The position numbers were made by a program, and so were the translations under genes. Under the pieces are notes generated by a model. It had not been told where the DNA came from. It saw nothing but the letters and a program-made list of their open reading frames with translations, and ran no database searches. Below are positions 19,671 through 28,814 of a stretch of 37,654 nucleotides of DNA, piece after piece (position 1 is the first letter of the stretch; each line of letters opens with the position of its first letter). The DNA is from a virus, in the IMG/VR virus record IMGVR_UViG_3300014711_000004, positions 1 to 37,654 of that record. One strand, given 5' to 3'.

Positions 19671-22613
19671 TCAGCCTTTCAGCGCGCGGGCGAAGCTCTT
19701 GCGGACGCGGCCACCCTTGGCGAACGTCGGCACCGCTACAAAACCGCCGCGCTTGAAACCAGCGGCGAAGTCAGCGACATCCTTAGCCCGCTCACCGGTG
19801 TCCAGATCAACATATTCGTCGGTGCTCGGGTCAAGCTGAACGCGTCGGCCCCCAACGGAGATTACAGGTGCGGAGGCGGCCTTTTCGCCAGCGTATCGCT
19901 GGCCTAGCGCAGCAAGATCGGGAGTGACTGCGCCCTCGGAAGGTGCAGCGCCATACCGCGCGCGCAATTCGTTTAGATTTGGCTGCTCCTCCGCCTTCGG
20001 CATGGTGGGCACGCCCACATAAGGCGGGGCTGCGAGGACCGAGGCGGCATAATCTCGGTCAAAACTGGCGGCGGGGAATGCGAAGGGGTCCGCCTGCGGC
20101 TGAATGAGCGTCGGATTGGCCACGCGAAGGACGCTGGCAGCGCCCGCCCCATACTTCTGGTTGAGGTCGGCCAGTTTCGCTTCGGCGGCAGCGACCGGCG
20201 GCAGCGACCGAACGCCTTGTAGCGCGCGCTCGCCCGTGCCGATGGCCTGTCCGACATTGTAGGCTCGCTCGCCAACAGTGCGCGGGGTAAGCGCCATAGT
20301 GGCCAGCATCTCCGGCGATTGCGTAGCTGCAGCCGCCACAGGGCTGAGCGAACTGGTCAGGCCACTCGGTTCGGTGCCAGAAAGCGCCGCGCCCGCGATG
20401 GCGTCGCCGATACCCTTGCCGCTCTTCGTGCCTTCGAGAATGTCCAGCACCGTGGTTCCGCGCGGCCCGCCTCCGGCGGCAGTGCGCCGTAGGCGGTTCA
20501 GAATTGTGTCGGCGCTGGCCGAATTGCTACTCAGCGACGCCTGAATGTCCGACAGTGCGTCACTGGCCGCACGGTAGTCCTTCATGATGTTGGCGTACAC
20601 CGGCGCTTTGGCGGTGATTGTGCCGTTGATGGACTGGTACACGTCCTGCGCGACTTTGTACTCCGGCGTCCCTCGCTGATACCCGTCGCGGATGTTGCCC
20701 ACCGCGCGCTTCATCGCATCGAAATCTTCGATGGTATTGAAGCCCTGCGACCGGAACTGATCCACGAGAGCATCGACTTGGTCCCAAACGCCGGCGGCGG
20801 CCGAGATGTCGATGCCCTTGTGCCGCCCTACATCCCGCACATCGTTGATGGCAGCATCGACGTCGGAGAAGTCCAGCGCCTCCGTCTTGTCCATTCGCGC
20901 CATACGACGCTGATAATCCGCGCTGCGGCGAGCATACAACTCACCGATAGCGCCTTCCATTTTGGCCACAGGCTCCGCGACCGGCGCAGTCTGCTGCAGC
21001 TGGCCGAGGAAGTCTTGCGATCCACGCCGTCCAGCGGACACCGCCTGCCGCACTTCTGCACCAGACACGCCCGCGATCTTGGCGGGGACCGTCGTGGCGA
21101 CATTGCCGAGGCCGCGACCAACAGTGCGTGCGCCCGCGATACCTACGCCGATGCCGCGCGTTAGAGGGTCTACCTTGGCCGCAAGTTCCGCTAGATTTTC
21201 CGCGCCACGAGCGGCGGAGGAGAGCGCGGCGACGCGGCCCACTCGGCCCGCCGTGCTAAGCCCCTTCGCAGCCAACGTAGCGCCGCCCGTGGCAAGACCG
21301 GCGATGTCGGCGAGGACGGCTGCGGGGTCGGTTTTCAGCGCGTATTTGAACCCCTCGGCGCTGCCATACCGGTCGGTGTAATACGCTTTGACGGCGTCCC
21401 ACGCCTCGGTGTTTTCGGACAGCCCCGTAGCCCCGCCCACGATCTTTACTACACCGTCGATGGTGTCGGGCAGTTCGAGCGTCAGCGCGCGCACCGTGTC
21501 TGCAGCGAGGTCGGCGGTACTCTCCGGCAGCATCATAAGCCCGCCACCGATAGCCTCGCCCCAGCCGGTCTCGGTCGGTGCGGCTGCGCCAGCGTACTCG
21601 GCGGCCTTCCGTCGGGTCTCGGCGTCGGCAGGGGTGAAATCGAACCCCCCGACAGGGTCTGCGCTCTGACCGAGGGAAAGCCCCTCGTCCACCGCGCGCT
21701 CAACGAAGTCCCTCTCGGGCTTACGCCCCGTCGCACGGGTGTACGCCTGCGCCATGTAGGCGGCATAGTCAGCTGGCGAGAAAGTGCCGTCAGCGCGCGC
21801 CTGATTGACGTATTGAGTAAGCAGTTGCTCGTCTTCGGGCAGTGGCCGCCAAGCCGTGATTAGGTCCGAAAATTGCTCGAAATTGGTCGGCCCAAGAACC
21901 TCGGCCAGCTTGTAAGGGTCGCCGCCGATTTTTCCGTACACGTTGATGTAACTGCGGATGACGTCATCGAGGCCAGCCTGAAAATCGGTGTCCGCCATTC
22001 CCTGCCCGATAGGGGCGACGGAGCTTTTCAACATATCCAGTTCGCGCTCGGTCACGTTGCCGAGGGCACCGTTCGTCGGGCTTTCCGCGCGCATTTTCTG
22101 CAGACGATCAAAGGCGATATTACCACCAATGGTATCGAGCAGACCGCGCACCGTAGTGGCCGCCGTACCGCCGAAGTTCTGCATGAAAGAGGAGCCGAAG
22201 CCGGATGCGCCAAATTGTTCCGCGCTCAGCTGCTTGGCGCGAACACCGGCCTTGATGACCGCCAGCAAAGCGGCTTCTGCTTCCTCGGCTTCTTTCCCCT
22301 GTGGCCGCGCGCCGCCCTGCTTGGCTGCTTTATCAAGGGCCATGCGAAGCTGTTGGGCGCGGAGTTCGGCGATGTCCGCTTCTGCTTCGCCTTTACGCAC
22401 CGCCGCCGGACGCGTGGCCTCCTCGGTAGCGGTCTGGCTCGCGGTGCGAGCGATGTCCACCGGCGTGATCGCGCGGGTGCGCTCAGCGGACGCGCGCGAC
22501 GACGCGGCAGATGCTTCGGACGAGCCGATCTGCGCTTCGGTAGATCGTTCCTTTACGCTCGGCCCGCTCCGCACAGGAACCGCATACGCCGCGTAGGGGT
22601 CGTCCTGCGCCAT
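19671..22613 (-). CDS. Large internal (DNA-ejection) virion protein
   Basis: 980 aa. Long helical regions dominate: N-terminal coiled coil (about 1-120), then MQNFGGTAATTVRGLL and IGGNIAFDRLQKMRAESPT, a segment I know from other podovirus-like phages. Gly/Ala-rich stretches (GWGEAIGGGLMMLPESTADL; LAGLATGGATLAAKGL) could insert in membranes. The C-terminus (GGFVAVPTFAKGGRVRKSF) is basic. The length and makeup suit an ejection protein that forms part of a trans-envelope conduit, as with T7 gp15/gp16. No lytic transglycosylase motif is seen. Confidence 0.75.
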   Translation of the reverse strand: MAQDDPYAAYAVPVRSGPSVKERSTEAQIGSSEASAASSRASAERTRAITPVDIARTASQTATEEATRPAAVRKGEAEADIAELRAQQLRMALDKAAKQGGARPQGKEAEEAEAALLAVIKAGVRAKQLSAEQFGASGFGSSFMQNFGGTAATTVRGLLDTIGGNIAFDRLQKMRAESPTNGALGNVTERELDMLKSSVAPIGQGMADTDFQAGLDDVIRSYINVYGKIGGDPYKLAEVLGPTNFEQFSDLITAWRPLPEDEQLLTQYVNQARADGTFSPADYAAYMAQAYTRATGRKPERDFVERAVDEGLSLGQSADPVGGFDFTPADAETRRKAAEYAGAAAPTETGWGEAIGGGLMMLPESTADLAADTVRALTLELPDTIDGVVKIVGGATGLSENTEAWDAVKAYYTDRYGSAEGFKYALKTDPAAVLADIAGLATGGATLAAKGLSTAGRVGRVAALSSAARGAENLAELAAKVDPLTRGIGVGIAGARTVGRGLGNVATTVPAKIAGVSGAEVRQAVSAGRRGSQDFLGQLQQTAPVAEPVAKMEGAIGELYARRSADYQRRMARMDKTEALDFSDVDAAINDVRDVGRHKGIDISAAAGVWDQVDALVDQFRSQGFNTIEDFDAMKRAVGNIRDGYQRGTPEYKVAQDVYQSINGTITAKAPVYANIMKDYRAASDALSDIQASLSSNSASADTILNRLRRTAAGGGPRGTTVLDILEGTKSGKGIGDAIAGAALSGTEPSGLTSSLSPVAAAATQSPEMLATMALTPRTVGERAYNVGQAIGTGERALQGVRSLPPVAAAEAKLADLNQKYGAGAASVLRVANPTLIQPQADPFAFPAASFDRDYAASVLAAPPYVGVPTMPKAEEQPNLNELRARYGAAPSEGAVTPDLAALGQRYAGEKAASAPVISVGGRRVQLDPSTDEYVDLDTGERAKDVADFAAGFKRGGFVAVPTFAKGGRVRKSFARALKG

Positions 22614-22614
22614 G

Positions 22615-23442
22615 TTACCTAATCTCCATTACGCGACCATCAGTAGTGCGGAACTTACGCCCCTTCGCGCGCGGGTCGCGCGCCATAACGGCGACTTGTT
22701 CCGGCGTCAGGGTAGGAAGCTGCGCGTTCTCCACGCTCTCGCCGGTGTCCATAAACACGAGTTCTCCGGTAACCGGATTAAAGCCGGTGCGGCGCTGTGG
22801 CTCAGCCTGCGGCTTGAAGAACGGGGCCAGCTTGCCGGCAGCGCCGAGCTGCTCGGCTGCCGCCTCGCGAGCACCTGTGGCCTGCTGCATGAGGTACTGC
22901 TGCTGCAGCTGCTGCAGCTGCGCGGCGCGCTGCTCTTCCGCCTGCCGAGGCGCTGCCATGCTCTGCGCGATGACCGGCATCACCCTGCCGAGCGACGCGC
23001 CGAAGCCGTGCGTCTTCGACGGGCGGAGGAGGGCCTGCGAAATCTGCATGAGGGTTTCCGAGCGGGTCGGAACGCCGAAACGCTCCTGCTGGATGCGGGC
23101 CCGCGCCTGCTCGTACATCTGGCGGCGCAGGTCCGCTTCGGTGCGAGCCGCGCGCTGCATGGCCGCCATGTTCTGGCGGTAGATGCCGAGGAAGGCGTTC
23201 GGATCGCCAGCGGCCAGCGGGCTGCCCGCCGCGCCGTCGGTCTCGTCTTCGCTAAGATAGTCGGTCTCGTCCATGACGGGTTGCTCTCGAACTGTGATGC
23301 CTTTGTCTTGCAGCCAAGTAGAGAAGGCAGCATTTCCCCGAGGGCCGAGGCTGGCGGCCAGCATAGCACGGTCTGCGGCAGAAATGAAGCCGTCACGTGC
23401 CGCTCGGGCCAGAATTGCCCCAGCCTCGCCGTCGGTCGCCAC
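22615..23442 (-). CDS. Internal virion protein
   Basis: 275 aa from GTG at 23442, 3 nt after the upstream stop; the ribosome site is weak, so coupling is likely. The middle (MYEQARARIQQERFGVPTRS, then HGFGASLGRVMPVIAQSM) resembles proteins found next to ejection proteins in podovirus-like phages. It is followed by a Gln-rich helical stretch (RAAQLQQLQQQYLMQQAT, about 165-185) and a C-terminal domain PVTGELVFMDTGESVENAQL. Probably a minor internal protein that binds the large 980-aa protein encoded next. Confidence 0.7.
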   Translation of the reverse strand: MATDGEAGAILARAARDGFISAADRAMLAASLGPRGNAAFSTWLQDKGITVREQPVMDETDYLSEDETDGAAGSPLAAGDPNAFLGIYRQNMAAMQRAARTEADLRRQMYEQARARIQQERFGVPTRSETLMQISQALLRPSKTHGFGASLGRVMPVIAQSMAAPRQAEEQRAAQLQQLQQQYLMQQATGAREAAAEQLGAAGKLAPFFKPQAEPQRRTGFNPVTGELVFMDTGESVENAQLPTLTPEQVAVMARDPRAKGRKFRTTDGRVMEIR

Positions 23443-23445
23443 GGC

Positions 23446-24726
23446 TTACCGAGCCGCGCCGGCCAAGAGCGCCGCGAGGATGCCGCCGATGGTCTCGCCG
23501 GTGCTTGGACCGGTCTCCGGCTGGTAGCCGAGCGGCGCAATGCCTTCGGTGGTGGTGGCCTTCGGCACAGCACCGGAGACGCCCTGCAGCGTCTTGAGCG
23601 CGGCGTCGATCTGCTCCTGCGGGTAGCCCTGCTGCTTGAGGAAGTCGCTGTAGGCCACGTCGAGGTTCTTCTGGTTGAGCGCCTGCTGCTGCGCGCCGAC
23701 GCCGGTAACCGCTTCCGCACCGGTCAGGCCGTACTTCTGCGCGAGGCCACCCATATCGGCCAGCTGCGCCGCGCCGGCCAGCTGCCGCGTGACGTCGCTG
23801 CCAGCCAGATTGCCCGCGCTCGTGCCCATCGCCGCAAGAGCTTCGCGGTCGGCAGCGGTGAGCTGACCGAGGTTCTGGCCGATGTTGGCAAGGTTGGTGC
23901 CTGCAGACAGCAGCGCCTGCTGCTGCGCGGTGCCGAGGCCGCCGGCGGTCGAGGCCAGCTGCGCCTGCCGTGCGAGGTCGCTGGACGCGAGGCCAGCGGC
24001 TTCGCTGTAGCCAGCCTGCAGAGCTTTCAGCTGCTCCGCCAGCGTAGCTTCCTGCGTGTCGCGGATCGCGCGGGCGGTATCGGTCATCATGCCCGAGGGG
24101 GTGCCAGCGGCACCGCCCTGCGGGCCATACCCAAGCTGACCGGCAGCGATGTATCGACCTTCGATGCCGGGCATGATGTTTTCGGTCAGGTTGCGGTTCG
24201 CCAGTTCACCGATACGATTTACGACATTCTCGGTGTACGGGTTCATGTACGTGTTGATGTTCGAGACCGAAGACTGCCCCGCCTGCTGCAGATACGGCTG
24301 CGCGGCGGACAGGCCCGAAGTTTGGGTCGATGCCCCCAACATACCCGCGCCCTGCTGCATGAGCGGCTGGGCAGCGGTGACGCCCGACATACCGGCGGCA
24401 CGCTGGTAGTAGGGCTGCGCGGTGGCGAGACCGCCGGGCGCGCCCATAGCCGCCTGCGTCGCGCCGGTGGCAGCGGTCAGCGCGGGCTGATATGCGCCAG
24501 CCGCCTGCTGGGTAAGATCGAAGCCCTGCCGCTGCTGCTGCGTGAAGTCAGCAATGCGCGGCGCTTGGTACGGCGTGTACGGCTGCGCGCTGATGGCGTT
24601 CTGGTTCGCCAGCGTTTCCATCGCATAGTTGGTGTACCAATCGGGCAGCACGTTCTGGCTCGTGGTAGCGGTGAGCGCGGAACCTTCCGGCACCTTACCG
24701 TCAACAAGGAAATCAGTCAGAGCCAT
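23446..24726 (-). CDS. Minor virion protein, helical
   Basis: 426 aa, ATG at a TAATG junction. Near the N-terminus LPDWYTNYAMETLANQNAI, then PYTPYQAPRIADFTQQQR, is followed by repeated AAQPYYQ/AAQPLMQ/AAQPYLQ stretches and long Gln/Ala-rich helices (ATLAEQLKALQAGYSEAAGL). It ends with GETIGGILAALLAGAAR, a possible amphipathic or membrane-seeking helix. Similar proteins lie beside ejection proteins in HTVC010P-type phages; that link is from memory. Probably an internal virion protein. Confidence 0.72.
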   Translation of the reverse strand: MALTDFLVDGKVPEGSALTATTSQNVLPDWYTNYAMETLANQNAISAQPYTPYQAPRIADFTQQQRQGFDLTQQAAGAYQPALTAATGATQAAMGAPGGLATAQPYYQRAAGMSGVTAAQPLMQQGAGMLGASTQTSGLSAAQPYLQQAGQSSVSNINTYMNPYTENVVNRIGELANRNLTENIMPGIEGRYIAAGQLGYGPQGGAAGTPSGMMTDTARAIRDTQEATLAEQLKALQAGYSEAAGLASSDLARQAQLASTAGGLGTAQQQALLSAGTNLANIGQNLGQLTAADREALAAMGTSAGNLAGSDVTRQLAGAAQLADMGGLAQKYGLTGAEAVTGVGAQQQALNQKNLDVAYSDFLKQQGYPQEQIDAALKTLQGVSGAVPKATTTEGIAPLGYQPETGPSTGETIGGILAALLAGAAR

Positions 24727-26804
24727 TAGATACGTCCTCCGCCCATGTACGCGCTGGGCATCTTTGCGTTGCGGCTGATCTTGCCCTTCGCAAGATCACG
24801 CCCTTTGTGCTTACGCACGTTCACCCGCCATTCGTCCATCTTGGCCGCGCCGGCGGCGGGATCGCCGTTTCCGAGCAGGGCCATCGTTTCCGCGTCGATG
24901 ACGTACTCGTTGTTGGACAGCATCGCCGGAATGTCGTCGCTGCGTCCGTCGGGCAGCGCGCCACCCTTTGCGAGCGCCATCGGCACGTTCGAGAAGAAGC
25001 TCTGCTCCGGCCCGAAGGCGTAGCGGGTCCAATCCTGCTCCGGCATCTTGCGCGGCGTGCGCGCGGCGAGACCGGGCAGCGTGGCCGACGGCAGCGTGGC
25101 CGAGAAGGTGGGGCTGAGCGCGCCGAGCGACGTGCCGGGGGCGAGAGTAGCACCGCCACTGCTGCCGCCGCCTTTGATGAGGTTTTCGAGGAGCCCCGGC
25201 AGGAGCGGAAGCAGCGTCGTCAGATCGAGGCCGCCGCCTCCCCCGCCACCGCCGCCAGTGCCGTTGTCGGTGACGTCGGTCTTCGGCGGGTTGGAGATGT
25301 CCTTCGGAACGTCGGTCGTCGGCGGGGTTGCCGGCGGGGTTGTGATGGGCGGAGTTACCACCGGCGGGTTCTGCTCAGCCGGCGGCGTCTGCGTCTCGCC
25401 GGTGAGGATCATCGTGTTGTCGGTCAAACCGCCAGTGATGATCGGCGCAGTAGCTCCGGCCAACGCACCGGTGTCGTCGACTTGCGGCGGCTGAGTTTGA
25501 TCGATGACGTTGATGGTGTTTTCGCCAGTCAGCGGATCGGTGAAGTTGTCCGTCAGACCGCCGAGACCGCCAGTTGGCGCGGTCTGATCGACAGTCGGCG
25601 TCTGCGTTTCGCCGGTGACGTTGATGACGTTCTCGCCACTCGGCGTGGTAAACCCATCTACGATGCTACCGAGACCGCCAGTCGGCGCAGTCTGATCGAC
25701 CGTCGGCGTCTGCGTCTCGCCGGTGACGTTGATGACGTTCTCGCCGCTCGGCGTCGTAAATCCATCGGCGATGCTACCGAGACCGCCACCCACGGCTGCG
25801 CCCGCGTCGACCGGCGGGGCGACGGGCGCTTCGCCAGTGACGTTGATGACGTTCTCGCCAGTGTTGAGGTCGGTGAAGTTGTCGGCGAAGTCGGAGCCAA
25901 TGCCCGACACGAGGTTGCCGCCAAGGCCGCCAAGCCCTGCGCCAAGACCAGCGCCGGCGGTGCTGCCGATGATGCTCGGCAGCGCGCCGGATACGATGAT
26001 GTCGCCGCCCACAGACGGCAGCGCGCTGCCTAGCGCGCTGCTCACAGCGCCGGAGCTGATGCTCGGCAGCGCGGTGCCGGTGAGCGACGCAATCTCCGAG
26101 CCGGTTAGCGGCGACGTGAGGGCGGGTGTGTTGAGAAGCTGGTCGAGCGGCGACGTCGCTTGGCCCGAACCGCTTGCTCCACCGCCGAACAGCGAGCCGC
26201 CGGCATAGGTAGCGCCGCCAGCGATAGCCGCGCGCAGCAGGGCGTCTTCCAGCGACCGCCCCTGCAGCGCGCTCGATACGCCGGAGCCGCCCGCCGCAGC
26301 CAGCGCCGCCAGCGGCAGGCCAAGGCCCGGAATAGCCGCTGCGACAATCGGCAGTACAAGATCGGTAAATTCGCCGGCAAGGTTCGGCTGCACGATGTCG
26401 CCGGCGAACGTAGAGGGCGCAAGGCCGCCCATCGCACTGCCGCCGCTGTTCAGCGTCCACTTCGTGGTGCCGGGGTCAAACTGCTGCGCGAGCTTGGCGG
26501 CCTCGGTCAGCCCTGCGCGGCCGACGCCGGTAAACACAGGCTCGCCGTTGACGTTGAGCGTGAACGTCTGGTCGGGGTACACGTACGTCGTCCAGTCGGG
26601 CGACATCGCGTTCGGCGCATTCTCTTCAGCCCCGCGAAAGACGCGCGAGGTGAAGTCCGGCAGCACAACCTCTTCGAAGCCGGGCGCAAAGGGAGTGTAT
26701 TCGCGCGCCTTGCCGCCGGGGCCGGTGAGCCCCGTCTCTTCGGTGTCGAGGATCGTCAGCGGACCAGCCGTGGGATCGTCGTACATGAGATTGTAACTGG
26801 CCAC
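24726..26804 (-). CDS. Virion protein with tandem GENVINVTGE repeats
   Basis: 692 aa from GTG at 26804, ribosome site GGAAGGTGAC. An N-terminal domain (1-130) has EYTPFAPGFEEVVLPDFTSR; a Gly/Ala/Leu-rich core (about 150-290) may be membrane active. Then come about five copies of a GENVINVTGE-type repeat separated by Thr/Pro/Asp linkers, a Pro/Thr stretch (PPATPPTTDVPKDIS), an 11-Gly run, and a conserved C-terminus (GRSDDIPAMLSNNEYVIDA, then VRKHKGRDLAKGK) that I recognise from structural proteins of podovirus-like phages. It is likely a multidomain virion component. The repeats suggest rapid change in length. Confidence 0.75.
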   Translation of the reverse strand: MASYNLMYDDPTAGPLTILDTEETGLTGPGGKAREYTPFAPGFEEVVLPDFTSRVFRGAEENAPNAMSPDWTTYVYPDQTFTLNVNGEPVFTGVGRAGLTEAAKLAQQFDPGTTKWTLNSGGSAMGGLAPSTFAGDIVQPNLAGEFTDLVLPIVAAAIPGLGLPLAALAAAGGSGVSSALQGRSLEDALLRAAIAGGATYAGGSLFGGGASGSGQATSPLDQLLNTPALTSPLTGSEIASLTGTALPSISSGAVSSALGSALPSVGGDIIVSGALPSIIGSTAGAGLGAGLGGLGGNLVSGIGSDFADNFTDLNTGENVINVTGEAPVAPPVDAGAAVGGGLGSIADGFTTPSGENVINVTGETQTPTVDQTAPTGGLGSIVDGFTTPSGENVINVTGETQTPTVDQTAPTGGLGGLTDNFTDPLTGENTINVIDQTQPPQVDDTGALAGATAPIITGGLTDNTMILTGETQTPPAEQNPPVVTPPITTPPATPPTTDVPKDISNPPKTDVTDNGTGGGGGGGGGLDLTTLLPLLPGLLENLIKGGGSSGGATLAPGTSLGALSPTFSATLPSATLPGLAARTPRKMPEQDWTRYAFGPEQSFFSNVPMALAKGGALPDGRSDDIPAMLSNNEYVIDAETMALLGNGDPAAGAAKMDEWRVNVRKHKGRDLAKGKISRNAKMPSAYMGGGRI
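25570..25785 (-). repeat. 108-bp tandem repeat in the 692-aa virion gene
   Basis: Two near-identical consecutive units of 108 bp (36 codons, GLGS-IxDGFTTPSGENVIN and so on) span about 25570-25677 and 25678-25785. More degenerate copies flank them on both sides. The reading frame is preserved in each unit. Confidence 0.8.
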
Positions 26805-27038
26805 TTATCTGTCACCTTCCAGCAGCGGGTAGGAGCGCATCGCCCACTCTCGCCACTCAATGAAACCTTGCGGGTCCGGAAGGGCGCGCTGCGTAAAGGG
26901 GGACGCGCGTACAAGCCCAAGTGCCCAATCGCGCCACTCAGCTTCGGGCGGGGGAGTGCCGAAGGACCAAGCGTCGCCAACGGCCAATATAACCGAAGAA
27001 GCCCAATCTTGCCAAGACATTCCTCGCGGGTCGATCAT
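26805..27038 (-). CDS. Small Trp-rich structural-region protein
   Basis: 77 aa, ATG overlapping the end of the gp10-like gene (ATGA). It has a repeated W-x-x-WA pattern: MSWQDWASSVILAVGDAW, then AEWRDWALGLV, then FIEWREWAMRSYP. Similar short Trp/Arg proteins stand between stabilisation and virion protein genes in related phages. It might be a minor particle protein or chaperone. Function unknown. Confidence 0.7.
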   Translation of the reverse strand: MIDPRGMSWQDWASSVILAVGDAWSFGTPPPEAEWRDWALGLVRASPFTQRALPDPQGFIEWREWAMRSYPLLEGDR

Positions 27039-28810
27039 CCCAGCGTGGTCCCGTCGCCGGGCTGCACGTGAGCGAGCACGAGGCCCATCTGGTAGTTGCC
27101 GCCGACGGTGTCGCTTTCGAACCGGAAGCGCAGCTCACGACGCTGCGTCTTGATGTAGACCACCTGCTCCTGCGGCGTCGATGCGGTGTCGGCGAAGGTC
27201 ATGGCCGGCCCGTCCACCTCCGGTGCGCGGGCGTTCGCGCGACCGCGCACCTGCACGGTCATGTTGCCCGACTGCACGAAGTCCGGCTCGATCATCAACA
27301 CCTGCAGCGCGCGGTTGGTGCCAGAGGACGCCGGCAGCGAGATGTCCGGCGTTTCGAAGTAGCTCTGGATGGGGTTGACGTCGAGGCCATCGACTTCATC
27401 GGTGCCTACTTCGTGGACCCAAAACTTGAAGGGTTCGACGTAGGTAACGTCAAGTTCGACGCCCGTGCCCGAGCCGCCAGTCGGCATTGTCGGGTTGCTC
27501 GGCGTGACCGTGTACGAGCCTGCGGTCACGACCGCGACGTCGGTCACGCCGCCGGACATATCGACAGCCGTCACTTCGAACTGGCTCTGCGTTACGGCAT
27601 ACCCCTCGTCGAGCGTCAGCACGTCGCCCACGGTGTACCCGCTGCCGCCATCGGTCACGGTCGCGCTGACCGCTTCGGGACGCTGCGGCTCAACGCCGCT
27701 CATAAACGGGCGGCGGAACACGGCGGGGAACAGCCCCGCGCCTCGGCCACCATTCGGAAGCGCAGTGTCGTACCACGTGTTTTCACGCACGTTGAAGATG
27801 ACGGCGTGGTTCGGCTCGGTGCTGTTCCCCTTCGGGAAGCACCACCAGATTTCGCCGTAGCGAGGCACCTTGAACGCGAACACCTTCTGGCGGTATTGAG
27901 CGTTCAGGTTGTCGAAGAAGAAGTTCAGCGAGAGGTTGTTCTCCACCTCCCGCACGACGCCGTTGAACATCAGGAACCGGTCGCTGCCGGGCCAGAAGAA
28001 AATGCCGTCATACTCGATCACGCCGTTCGCCGACAGGATCGACGACTGCGTGCTAATCGTGTCGAACTGGAACACCTGCGTGCCGCCGACATAGCTGCCG
28101 CGAATGAGGCTGTCGGCCGACCAAAACAGGCCCGACGGGCTGTTGCCGGGGCCGCCGCGCAGCGGCATGGCGCGGATGATCTTCTGGCCGGTGATGTACG
28201 CGTTGCCCGCGCCAGTGCCGGTGAAGTCGTCGGGCCCGTTCGGGATGCTCCATGCCACATAGCCGTCGTTGCCGTAGACGAAGGTGTACGGCGGCAGCGC
28301 GACGACGCCGCCGGTGGCACTGAAATTGGCCGGCACCGTGGTGACTTGCGTCAGCGGAGCCGAGCCGAGGAGGTCGCCGATGAACAGCTGGCCGCCGACG
28401 CTGTTGCAAATGCACTGCAGGTTAGGCGCAACCTGCCCTACGATCTGGTTGCCGTTCGTCGTGTCATACGCGACAGCGAACTGCCACATATTGTCGGGGC
28501 TGTAGACATAGCCAGCGGTCGGCGTGCGGTCGGTGATGACGCTCGTGTTGAAGTTGCCGTCGACGTAGAACTGCTCGACGTGCGTGGCCGAGCCCGCGTG
28601 GACGTAGGTCAGCAGGTTCTGCGTGTACTCGTGCAGCGCGCGTGCCAGCCCGTGCAGATATTTGTTGATCGAGCGGTAGCCGCCGATCTTGCGCGGCAGC
28701 CCGCGCTGGAAACGACACCACTGCCCGTCAACATAGTTGTCGCCTTCGAACTTGGTGCCGTCCCGCTTGATGCCGGGCTGCGACTGGATTTTGACGATCT
28801 GCTCGGGCAC
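27035..28810 (-). CDS. P22 gp10-like DNA stabilisation / tail hub protein
   Basis: 591 aa. The GTG at 28810 is chosen because it has a GGGAGCG site 9 nt upstream and lies 4 nt past the previous stop. The early part GDNYVDGQWCRFQRGLPRK, then GGYRSI, is the hallmark of the packaged-DNA stabilisation (P22 gp10-like) family, whose proteins sit below the adaptor in podovirus tails and plug and brace the tail. Beta-rich repeats follow (YGNDGYVAWSIPNGPDDF; DGIFFWPGSDRFLMFNG). A Gly/Asp-rich inserted region (about 385-450) is unusual. It would bridge the adaptor and fibre proteins encoded upstream. Confidence 0.8.
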   Translation of the reverse strand: MPEQIVKIQSQPGIKRDGTKFEGDNYVDGQWCRFQRGLPRKIGGYRSINKYLHGLARALHEYTQNLLTYVHAGSATHVEQFYVDGNFNTSVITDRTPTAGYVYSPDNMWQFAVAYDTTNGNQIVGQVAPNLQCICNSVGGQLFIGDLLGSAPLTQVTTVPANFSATGGVVALPPYTFVYGNDGYVAWSIPNGPDDFTGTGAGNAYITGQKIIRAMPLRGGPGNSPSGLFWSADSLIRGSYVGGTQVFQFDTISTQSSILSANGVIEYDGIFFWPGSDRFLMFNGVVREVENNLSLNFFFDNLNAQYRQKVFAFKVPRYGEIWWCFPKGNSTEPNHAVIFNVRENTWYDTALPNGGRGAGLFPAVFRRPFMSGVEPQRPEAVSATVTDGGSGYTVGDVLTLDEGYAVTQSQFEVTAVDMSGGVTDVAVVTAGSYTVTPSNPTMPTGGSGTGVELDVTYVEPFKFWVHEVGTDEVDGLDVNPIQSYFETPDISLPASSGTNRALQVLMIEPDFVQSGNMTVQVRGRANARAPEVDGPAMTFADTASTPQEQVVYIKTQRRELRFRFESDTVGGNYQMGLVLAHVQPGDGTTLG

Positions 28811-28814
28811 GCGG

